DNA of 6,047 nucleotides from Chloroflexota bacterium (GTDB lineage Bacteria > Chloroflexota > Dormibacteria > Dormibacterales > Dormibacteraceae), in the NCBI GenBank assembly GCA_003446775.1, contig DMCH01000173.1, positions 1 through 6,047 of the forward strand, in the 5' to 3' direction. Below the pieces are notes generated by a model that saw only the letters and a program-made list of their open reading frames with translations, was not told the origin of the DNA and made no database searches. The translations under genes and the position numbers were made by a program. Below are positions 1-4,466 of the stretch, one piece after another (position 1 is the stretch's first letter; each line of letters begins with the position of its first letter).

Positions 1-756
1 CACGTCGCGCACGCGGCTGGCGCCGACACCGACGAACATCTCTACGAACTCGGAGCCGGAGATCGAGAAGAACGGCACCTGCGCCTCGCCTGCGACGGCC
101 TTGCTCAGCAGCGTCTTGCCGGTGCCCGGGGGTCCGACGAGCAGGACTCCCTTCGGGATGCGCGCGCCGAGGGCCACGAACTTCTCCGGATATTTTAGGA
201 ACTCGACGATCTCAGCCAGCTCCTGTTTGGCCTCCTCCACGCCCGCGACGTCCGCGAAAGTGATCGCCGGCTTGTCACCCGAGACCATACGCGCGCGTGA
301 TCGGCCGAAAGAGATGGCCTGGTTGTTGCCGCTCTGGGTCTGGCGCAGCACCCACCACATGAAGGCTGCGATCAGGACGACCAGGATGATGTTGGGGACC
401 AGCACGCTGAGCAGGTAGTTGGCGCTATTGGCGGCCTCGAGCTTGACGTTCACCGAGGTGCCGTCAGACGTCTTGTCCGCGGACAGAGTGTCGACAAAAG
501 CGCAACCCGCGCCACTCGCGCAGTCCGGCAGCACGACGTTGTGCTTGCGGCCGTCGACGCCGGTGGCCACGCCGTCGGTGCCTTTGATGTCGACTTCCTT
601 GACGTTGCCGGTGGCAGCCTGGTTCATCAGGGTCGAGAACGACCAGTCGCTCGTGCTCTGGTTGCCCTGGAACGATTGCCACGTGAACCAGATCACCAGG
701 CCGAGTACGACGACCAGTGCGAAATAAAACAGGCTGGAGCGGGGGAAGCGGGTCAA
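1..756 (-). CDS. ftsH: ATP-dependent zinc metalloprotease FtsH, N-terminal part (cut by window edge)
   Basis: FtsH is a membrane-anchored AAA+ protease that forms hexamers and degrades misassembled membrane proteins and some regulators. The window holds the first 252 residues: a short N-tail, a first membrane helix (about 9-26), an extracytoplasmic domain (about 27-113), a second helix (about 114-137), a linker, and the start of the AAA domain with FADVAGVEEAK (167-177) and Walker A GPPGTGKT (208-215), then SEFVEMFVGVGASRVRD. Walker B, the second region of homology and the HEXXH zinc site lie beyond the left edge. The start is TTG at 756-754, chosen because an AGGAG lies 7 nt upstream, translation begins right before the first membrane helix, and the TTG overlaps the TGA of tilS (TTGA), which suggests translational coupling. 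Cys79 and Cys85 in the external domain are unusual. Family assignment is certain; the start is very likely. Confidence 0.97.
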   Translation of the reverse strand, partial: MTRFPRSSLFYFALVVVLGLVIWFTWQSFQGNQSTSDWSFSTLMNQAATGNVKEVDIKGTDGVATGVDGRKHNVVLPDCASGAGCAFVDTLSADKTSDGTSVNVKLEAANSANYLLSVLVPNIILVVLIAAFMWWVLRQTQSGNNQAISFGRSRARMVSGDKPAITFADVAGVEEAKQELAEIVEFLKYPEKFVALGARIPKGVLLVGPPGTGKTLLSKAVAGEAQVPFFSISGSEFVEMFVGVGASRVRDV

Positions 757-2060
757 CTCGGCTCTCCTGGAAGGCTGTTAAGCGATTCTACTTTAGCTGG
801 GATACCACAGACCGTTACGTGCAAAGACGGTTCGCCCACGCGGGTCGCCATCTCTGCGGAAACAGCGATCCCGGGCACGACCGCGAGCGAATCGCCGGCG
901 AACACGAGCGGCCACGCATCCCTGTCCTCGCGGGGTACGCGAGCGTCGACGAAGATGTCCTGCAGCTTGCGCGTGCCGCGGCCGCCGAGCGGCCGCATCG
1001 TCAGCCCGGGCGTGCGATAACCCAGATGCAGCTCCAGGTCGGGCCTGAGGTGCGCCGCCGTCATGTCCCCGCACCCATCACAGGCGGAAACCTCGAGCCG
1101 TGGAGCCGGCCGGTGGTCCGCATTGGGGGCGACGATCTGCATGGTCTCACCCACGATACGAAAACGCAGGCCGCCGGGTAGGTCGACGCCCCTACCTCCG
1201 GGCCCGGCCTCGGCAAGCCTGAGCATCGCGGTGAGGTGGGCTCGCGAAAGGGACGGCTGGGCGCCTCCGGCGCGAGCGTACAGCTGCCTCATCATCTCGG
1301 CTGCAACTGGCTCGGGAGCGGAGGCGACGGCGGAGCGAGTGGCGCCGGCCTCGAGCGCGCTGCCCGCGACGCCCGAGATCGACTCCTGCAACGCGGCCGC
1401 GCGAATCGCGGCCTGGTGGAAACGGCGCACGATGCCGGGCCGGTCGCGCTCCAACGCCGGGAGGATGTCGCGCCGCACGCGAACGCGCGCATACGCATCG
1501 TTGGTGTTCGCCGGATCCTGGAGCGCCTCGATGCCGCGGCGATGCAAGTAGTCCGCGACGTCGCTTCTCCAGACGGACAGCAGCGGCCGCACGAACACCC
1601 CGCGGCGCGCGGGCATTCCGCGCAGGCCGGCCAGGCCGCAGCCGCGCAACAGATGAAGGACGACGCCTTCGACCACGTCGTCGGCCGTGTGCGCGATGGC
1701 AACGACATCGGCGCCGGCCCGCGCGCGAGCGCGCTCTAGAAATTCGTAGCGAAGGGTGCGCGCGCCGGCCTGGACGGAGCCGCGCGGCATCGGGCTTTCT
1801 CTCCGTTCGATCAGGACGTCGACCCCTAACCGCTCGCAGAGCCCGCGGACGTGGTCGGCGCCTCGGCCTGAACCGGGCTGCAGCGCGTGGTCGTAATGCG
1901 CCGCGACCACGGCATGGCCTTCTTCATCAAGGGCCAGCAACAACGCGGTGCTGTCCGGCCCACCGGACACCGCGACCAGGACGCGATCCCCGGACGCGAT
2001 CAGGCCGGATCGGCGAAGCCCAAGCAGCAGCGGGTGCGGAGTTGTTTCTAGCGAGGGCAT
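753..2060 (-). CDS. tilS: tRNA(Ile)-lysidine synthase TilS
   Basis: TilS uses ATP and lysine to convert C34 of the CAU anticodon of tRNA-Ile2 to lysidine, switching the tRNA from Met to Ile identity and AUA decoding. The 435-residue protein has the usual length. Visible marks: PP-loop SGGPDS (32-37), HYDHALQPGS (55-64), ARTLRYEFL (100-108), the IAHTADDVVEG segment (122-132) leading into LLRGCGLAGLRGM (137-149), DPANTND (182-188) and, near the C-terminus, a TilS C-terminal domain (RPLGGRGTRKLQDIF, VPREDRDAWPLVF). The common DDQAET motif reads DDVVEG, keeping Asp128 and Glu131 but with Gly for Thr. I chose ATG at 2060; a GTG at 2120 would add 20 non-conserved residues and sit inside the divergent toxin-antitoxin promoter. 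No Shine-Dalgarno is visible before ATG 2060. The stop overlaps the ftsH start. hprT, often between tilS and ftsH in Firmicutes, is absent. Confidence 0.96.
   Translation of the reverse strand: MPSLETTPHPLLLGLRRSGLIASGDRVLVAVSGGPDSTALLLALDEEGHAVVAAHYDHALQPGSGRGADHVRGLCERLGVDVLIERRESPMPRGSVQAGARTLRYEFLERARARAGADVVAIAHTADDVVEGVVLHLLRGCGLAGLRGMPARRGVFVRPLLSVWRSDVADYLHRRGIEALQDPANTNDAYARVRVRRDILPALERDRPGIVRRFHQAAIRAAALQESISGVAGSALEAGATRSAVASAPEPVAAEMMRQLYARAGGAQPSLSRAHLTAMLRLAEAGPGGRGVDLPGGLRFRIVGETMQIVAPNADHRPAPRLEVSACDGCGDMTAAHLRPDLELHLGYRTPGLTMRPLGGRGTRKLQDIFVDARVPREDRDAWPLVFAGDSLAVVPGIAVSAEMATRVGEPSLHVTVCGIPAKVESLNSLPGEPS
764..768 (-). promoter_or_regulatory. Shine-Dalgarno site that fixes the ftsH TTG start
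   Basis: The minus strand reads AGGAG, 7 nt before a TTG codon whose last two bases are shared with the tilS TGA stop. It lies inside the last codons of tilS. With no ATG nearby in frame, this site is the main evidence that ftsH starts at TTG. Confidence 0.8.
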
Positions 2061-2072
2061 GGTGGGCCGAAG

Positions 2073-2078
2073 CTTATA
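2073..2078 (-). promoter_or_regulatory. Possible -10 element for tilS
   Basis: The minus strand reads TATAAG (5 of 6 to TATAAT) within an AT-rich island, GTTATATAAGC, in an otherwise GC-rich spacer. A start about 7 nt downstream would leave only about 5-6 nt of leader before ATG 2060, which fits the lack of a Shine-Dalgarno site there. No -35 match is visible at the expected distance, so this is tentative. Confidence 0.35.
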
Positions 2079-2112
2079 TAACGCGAACCGGGATCCAGCC
2101 CGATCCCCATCC

Positions 2113-2130
2113 TGTCGCACACGTGCTACA
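2113..2130. promoter_or_regulatory. 18-bp imperfect palindrome, candidate toxin-antitoxin operator
   Basis: The sequence TGTCGCACACGTGCTACA is an inverted repeat: TGT/ACA outer arms, GCAC/GTGC inner arms around a 2-bp centre, with one mismatched pair (2116 against 2127). It overlaps the extended -10 of the antitoxin gene, where a bound repressor would block RNA polymerase. Phd/YefM-type antitoxins commonly autorepress by binding such palindromes; that this one is the operator is inference. Confidence 0.5.
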
Positions 2131-2132
2131 CT
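2124..2132 (+). promoter_or_regulatory. Extended -10 promoter of the antitoxin gene
   Basis: The bases TGCTACACT fit an extended -10 (TGn followed by TACACT). The hexamer ends 6 nt before ATG 2139, so transcription would begin at or next to the start codon, giving a leaderless mRNA. No -35 match is visible and there is no Shine-Dalgarno before the ATG, both consistent with this reading. Confidence 0.55.
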
Positions 2133-2138
2133 AGTTTT

Positions 2139-2393
2139 ATGGCGAAGGTCATCACCCAGCGGACGCTTCGGAATCAGAGCGGCGAAATCATGCGCGGGCT
2201 CGACCGCGGCGAGTCCTACATCGTCACGCGCAATGGCGTGCCGGTCGGGGAACTCATGCCCATCCGGCGCCGTGAGGCCGTGCCGGCTGAGATGCTTCTG
2301 GCTGCCTTAGCCGGCGCCCCGCGAATCGATCCGATCAGGTTTCGGAAGGATGTTGACGAACTGATCGATCAGGATCCACGACCGCGTGCCTGA
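2139..2393 (+). CDS. Phd/YefM-family type II antitoxin
   Basis: An 84-residue protein with the Phd/YefM fold signature: residues 1-43 contain VITQRTLRNQSGEIM, then GLDRGESYIVTRNGVPVGELMPI, the typical pattern of a dimerising, DNA-binding N-terminal half in which the VTRNG turn is the best conserved part. The C-terminal 30 residues are charged (DVDELIDQDPRPRA) and would wrap around and block the toxin. It overlaps the downstream PIN toxin by 8 nt, the expected antitoxin-first layout. It probably represses its own promoter through the palindrome at 2113-2130. ATG 2139 is chosen because the conserved segment begins directly after it and the -10 element lies immediately upstream. In VapBC nomenclature it could be called VapB; the fold is Phd/YefM rather than AbrB. 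Confidence 0.9.
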   Translation: MAKVITQRTLRNQSGEIMRGLDRGESYIVTRNGVPVGELMPIRRREAVPAEMLLAALAGAPRIDPIRFRKDVDELIDQDPRPRA

Positions 2394-2796
2394 GCCGCGA
2401 CGGGCGCGGGGAATGGTCGATACGTCAGTCTTGATCGACCCTCCGCCTGAGGCAGCCATGCCAGAGGAGGCGAGCGTCGCCGCCATTACGCTCGCCGAGC
2501 TGGTCGCGGGCGTCCACGCTACGCGCGATCCAAATGAGCGGGCTGCACGGCAGGATCGTCTACACCGAGTCCAGGCGACCTTGGAAGCCCTCCCGTTCGA
2601 CGCTGAAGCGGCGCGAGCTTACGGAAGGGTCTTCGCCGCAATCACAGGCGCGGGACGGAAGGCGCGAGGCAAGCGAGCGATCGATCTCCTGATCGCAGCC
2701 ACCGCTCTTTCCGTCGGCTTGCCGCTGTACACCCGCAACATCGACGACTTCAGCGGACTCGAGGGCGTGGTTGACATCGTCGAAGTCCGCGCCTGA
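2386..2796 (+). CDS. vapC: PIN-domain ribonuclease toxin, VapC type
   Basis: A 136-residue PIN-domain protein. VapC toxins are Mg-dependent endoribonucleases that cut tRNA or rRNA and stop translation until bound by antitoxin. The acidic site residues are in place: Asp12 in VDTSVLID, Glu38 in TLAELVAGV, Asp100 in IDLLIAATAL and Asp121 in TRNIDDF, with Asn118 in the usual position. The toxin therefore looks intact. The start is taken as GTG 2386, overlapping the antitoxin by 8 nt, with a weak AGGA 11 nt upstream; ATG 2413 (residue 10) is possible but leaves just one residue before the conserved VDTSVLI strand. The gene ends 40 nt from the 3' end of the convergent tRNA gene. The RNA target cannot be read from sequence; tRNA-fMet is cut by some VapCs, but nothing here shows that for this one. 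Confidence 0.92.
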   Translation: MPEPRRARGMVDTSVLIDPPPEAAMPEEASVAAITLAELVAGVHATRDPNERAARQDRLHRVQATLEALPFDAEAARAYGRVFAAITGAGRKARGKRAIDLLIAATALSVGLPLYTRNIDDFSGLEGVVDIVEVRA

Positions 2797-2836
2797 ATTC
2801 AAGCGTTCGCGTTAGGTAAAGCCCGCCGAAAATTGG

Positions 2837-2912
2837 TGGTGGTGCCGGCTGGACTCGAACCAGCGACAACGCGATTATGAGTCGCGCGCTCTACCACCTG
2901 AGCTACGGCACC
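2837..2912 (-). tRNA. tRNA with anticodon CAU (elongator Met or Ile2), CCA encoded
   Basis: The minus strand folds fully: acceptor GGTGCCG/CGGCACC, D stem GCTC/GAGC with an 8-nt loop, anticodon stem CGCGA/TCGCG around CTCATAA (anticodon CAT in DNA), a 5-nt variable loop TTGTC, T stem GCTGG/CCAGC around TTCGAGT, discriminator A, then encoded CCA; 76 nt in all. It lacks the initiator marks (1-72 mismatch, three G-C pairs at the base of the anticodon loop), so it is an elongator. From memory, its anticodon arm and T stem resemble E. coli tRNA-Ile2 more than E. coli elongator tRNA-Met, which would make it a TilS substrate, but G4-C69 and general divergence leave Met possible. The tRNA itself is certain; its amino acid identity is not. 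Confidence 0.95.
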
Positions 2913-2929
2913 TCGTGCGCCGCGTAAGA

Positions 2930-3013
2930 CTAGCGAGCCGCTTGCGCTCTTGCCTTGAGCTTGCGCTTCTTGACTCGGTGCTTGGCGATCGCCACGCGCT
3001 TCCGCTTGTTCAT
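2930..3013 (-). CDS. 27-residue very basic peptide, candidate small ribosomal protein
   Basis: ATG 3013 opens a 27-codon frame ending at TAG 2930. It starts MNKRKRVAIAKHRVKKRKLK and ends in RAQAAR; about half the residues are Lys or Arg and there is a single His and no acidic residue. An AAGGA lies 9 nt upstream of the ATG with an AGG closer in, so translation is well supported. The composition and the KRKR...KHR.K.RK pattern recall the AURKAIP1/COX24-domain (bS22-like) small-subunit peptides of mycobacteria and other bacteria, which bind rRNA; this is a resemblance, not a proven homology. It lies between two tRNA genes, 17 nt before the tRNA(CAU) 5' end, so the two may share a transcript. 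Other readings: another tiny ribosomal peptide or an unrelated nucleic-acid-binding peptide. Confidence 0.7.
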   Translation of the reverse strand: MNKRKRVAIAKHRVKKRKLKARAQAAR

Positions 3014-3022
3014 CCGACCTAT

Positions 3023-3027
3023 TCCTT
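3023..3027 (-). promoter_or_regulatory. Shine-Dalgarno site of the 27-aa gene
   Basis: AAGGA on the minus strand stands 9 nt before ATG 3013. It is a main reason to treat this very short frame as a real gene. Confidence 0.6.
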
Positions 3028-3063
3028 GAATATGCGCCCTGCGCGCGCCCGGCGGTAATAAGG

Positions 3064-3090
3064 ACGAAGCCGGGAAACCCCCGGCTTCGT
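3064..3090 (-). terminator. Strong hairpin after tRNA-fMet, probable terminator
   Basis: ACGAAGCCGGG (3064-3074) pairs perfectly with CCCGGCTTCGT (3080-3090): an 11-bp GC-rich stem with a 5-nt loop, beginning 15 nt past the tRNA-fMet 3' end on the minus strand. It is followed on that strand by CCTTATTACC, a weak T-containing run instead of a proper U-tract. It could end tRNA-fMet transcription or act as a partial terminator or processing signal ahead of the small basic gene. Confidence 0.55.
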
Positions 3091-3105
3091 GGTTGCTGCT
3101 GATAG

Positions 3106-3177
3106 TTGCGGAGGTTGGATTCGAACCAACGACCTTCGGGTTATGAGCCCGACGAGCTGCCGCTGCTCCACTCCGCG
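3106..3177 (-). tRNA. Initiator tRNA-fMet (CAU), CCA not encoded
   Basis: The minus strand folds as acceptor CGCGGAG/CTCCGCA with C1 facing A72, the unpaired end typical of bacterial initiators; D stem GAGC/GCTC with A11-U24; anticodon stem TCGGG/CCCGA with the three consecutive G-C pairs next to loop CTCATAA; variable loop AGGTC; T stem GTTGG/CCAAC around TTCGAAT; discriminator A. These marks identify the initiator, which carries formylmethionine to the P site. The mature part is 72 nt, with a D loop of only 7 nt (AGCGGCA), shorter than in the E. coli or B. subtilis initiators. The next bases read CTA, not CCA, so the tail must be added or repaired by the CCA-adding enzyme. Identity is certain. 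Confidence 0.97.
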
Positions 3178-3182
3178 ATCGG

Positions 3183-3188
3183 ATTATA
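3183..3188 (-). promoter_or_regulatory. Perfect -10 (TATAAT) directly upstream of tRNA-fMet
   Basis: The minus strand reads TATAAT, with only 5 nt (CCGAT) before C1 of tRNA-fMet. Transcription would therefore start at or within a base of the mature tRNA 5' end. A consensus -35 is not visible at 17 bp; the upstream spacer is G+C-rich and rich in short inverted repeats (for example CCCGG-CGC-CCGGG at 3208-3220). The exact consensus hexamer in GC-rich surroundings supports a real promoter. Confidence 0.6.
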
Positions 3189-3220
3189 CCGCCGGCCGGG
3201 GATTCCTCCCGGGCGCCGGG

Positions 3221-3604
3221 TCAGTGCTTCGGCGGCGGGGTCGGCGTCGGGGACGGGCTCGCGGGCGGGGTCGGCGACGGGCTCGGCGGCGTGGTGACCA
3301 GGAAGGTGCGCTCGTTCGGTTTCGAATAGCCGTTCAAGCGGGCCTCCTCCTCGTTGGCCGCGCCCGAGGTGATCGCCTGGACGTCCTTGTGGTAGCCCTG
3401 GTTCTGGGCGGCGAGCACGGCGTTCTGATGCCGGAGGTCGGCCGCCTGCTGGATGAGCTTGTGGCTGAGGTACGCCTCCTGGGCGAAGGCATAGCCGACC
3501 CAGATGGCGACGACCAGGCACACCGCGGACGTCACGACATGGCGCATCGAAAGACCGCCGGTGCGGACGCTGCCCGCTGCCACGAGGACTTTGCTGTTTC
3601 TCAT
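3221..3604 (-). CDS. FtsB/DivIC-like septum formation initiator protein
   Basis: A 127-residue single-pass membrane protein of the FtsB/DivIC group, which with FtsL/FtsQ (DivIB) activates septal wall synthesis. Layout: short basic N-tail (1-22), one transmembrane helix (about 23-41, VVTSAVCLVVAIWVGYAF), a coiled coil (about 44-78, AYLSHKLIQQAADLRHQNAV onward), then EEEARLNGYSKPNERTFLV (85-103), which matches the family's closing pattern of glutamates, an aromatic GY and a KPxE turn. The last 24 residues are a Pro/Ser/Thr-rich tail (PSPSPTPPASPSPTPTPPP), unusual for the family and expected outside the membrane. The start could be ATG 3604 or ATG 3547 (residue 20); neither has a clear Shine-Dalgarno, and 3604 is kept because the promoter at 3645-3653 fits it. 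Its place after mazG and before tRNA-Met matches divIC in Bacillus. The FtsB-versus-DivIC name is a matter of convention. Confidence 0.82.
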   Translation of the reverse strand: MRNSKVLVAAGSVRTGGLSMRHVVTSAVCLVVAIWVGYAFAQEAYLSHKLIQQAADLRHQNAVLAAQNQGYHKDVQAITSGAANEEEARLNGYSKPNERTFLVTTPPSPSPTPPASPSPTPTPPPKH

Positions 3605-3644
3605 GCTGGATCGTGTGGTAAAGCGGAGCGCTGAAAGGGAGCCG

Positions 3645-3653
3645 ACTATAACA
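3645..3653 (-). promoter_or_regulatory. Extended -10 promoter upstream of the ftsB/divIC-like gene
   Basis: In the 57-nt gap after mazG the minus strand reads TGTTATAGT, an extended -10 (TGn plus TATAGT, 5 of 6). Transcription would start near 3638, leaving about 33 nt of leader before ATG 3604. No -35 consensus is seen, as is usual for extended -10 promoters. It would let the division gene be expressed apart from mfd-mazG. Confidence 0.5.
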
Positions 3654-3661
3654 AACGCGTC

Positions 3662-4462
3662 CTACTTCGTCTCTTGCTTCGTCTCTTCCCAACGCTTCGC
3701 GATGGCCTCGCGATCCAGGTCGCGAAAGTCCACCCCCTCCCGCCGAAGCGACGCCTCGGTCTCGGCGAACCGCCGCCGGAACCGCTGGCCCGCGACCCTC
3801 AGCGCGTCCTCGGGGTTGATCTTCATGCGCCGCGCGAGCGAGACGACCGCGAACAGCAGGTCGCCCATCTCCTCGAAAGCACGCTTGGGGTCGCTCGCCT
3901 CCGCCAGCTCGCGCGCCTCCTCGGCGACGTTCTCGGCCGTTTGGGTGGACGACTCGAAATCAAATCCCACGCGTGCCGCGCGCTTTTGCAGGCCGAGCGC
4001 CCAGGCGAGCGCAGGCAGCGTCGCCGGCACACGATCGACGACGGACTCGTTCGCCCGGCCGCTGTTGCGGGCTTCGTCGCCCTTCGCGTGCTCCCAGTTC
4101 TTCAATACTTCGTCCGCGTCGGCGACCGAGACATCGCCGAACACGTGAGGGTGCCTCGCCACCATCTTCGCTGCGACCGCCTCCGACACCTGCGCGGCAT
4201 CGAAGCGCCGCTGCTCAGCGGCGATCTCGGCATGCATCGCGACCTGGAGCAGGAGGTCGCCCAGCTCTTCTTTGATCTTGGCGTCGTCGCCCGAGTCGAT
4301 CGCCTCGAGGAGCTCGTAAGTCTCCTCGAGCAGGTACGGCCGCAGCGACTCGTGTGTCTGCTCGCGATCCCACGGACATCCGCCCGGCGCGCGCAGCCTG
4401 GCCACGACCTCGAAGATCGCGCCCACGCCGGTAGAGAAGGGCGGCTCGTTCGGCTCAGACAT
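3662..4462 (-). CDS. mazG: Nucleoside triphosphate pyrophosphohydrolase MazG
   Basis: MazG hydrolyses nucleoside triphosphates to monophosphates and pyrophosphate, clearing abnormal or excess nucleotides. The 266-residue protein has the two-domain architecture of the E. coli enzyme: an N-terminal domain with the family hallmark LRAPGGCPWDREQTHESLRP (23-42), then EExxE (Glu46, Glu47, Glu50) and ELGD (Glu66, Asp69), the Mg-binding acidic set; ARHPHVFGDV (102-111); and a second domain with EEARE (181-185) and EEMGD (197-201), ending in the RRRF helix region (229-232). Where many homologues have TNxKFxRRF, this protein has AGQRFRRRF. ATG 4462 begins 4 nt after the mfd stop, so the two are probably coupled; ATG 4480, overlapping mfd by 14 nt, would add six residues (MRKSES). 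Neither has a strong Shine-Dalgarno. Confidence 0.95.
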   Translation of the reverse strand: MSEPNEPPFSTGVGAIFEVVARLRAPGGCPWDREQTHESLRPYLLEETYELLEAIDSGDDAKIKEELGDLLLQVAMHAEIAAEQRRFDAAQVSEAVAAKMVARHPHVFGDVSVADADEVLKNWEHAKGDEARNSGRANESVVDRVPATLPALAWALGLQKRAARVGFDFESSTQTAENVAEEARELAEASDPKRAFEEMGDLLFAVVSLARRMKINPEDALRVAGQRFRRRFAETEASLRREGVDFRDLDREAIAKRWEETKQETK

Positions 4463-4466
4463 CGAT

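Noticed and set aside
101..1020. Several plus-strand open frames opposite ftsH and tilS
   Set aside because: They mirror conserved ftsH and tilS codons and have no recognisable domains or ribosome binding sites.
753..2120. GTG 2120 as the tilS start
   Set aside because: The extra 20 residues are not TilS-like and the codon falls in the divergent promoter/operator of the antitoxin gene.
2797..2836. Terminator or attachment site between the toxin gene and tRNA(CAU)
   Set aside because: No convincing stem with a T-run and no repeat of the tRNA 3' end was found in these 40 bases.
3667..3688. Tandem repeat TTCGTCTCTTG/C at the mazG 3' end
   Set aside because: Two 11-nt copies encoding the EETKQETK tail; too short and coding, best read as chance or minor slippage.
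3141..3692. 183-codon minus-strand frame over ftsB/divIC and tRNA-fMet
   Set aside because: It runs through the tRNA gene and is out of frame with the membrane/coiled-coil protein; composition is Arg/Pro-rich shadow sequence.
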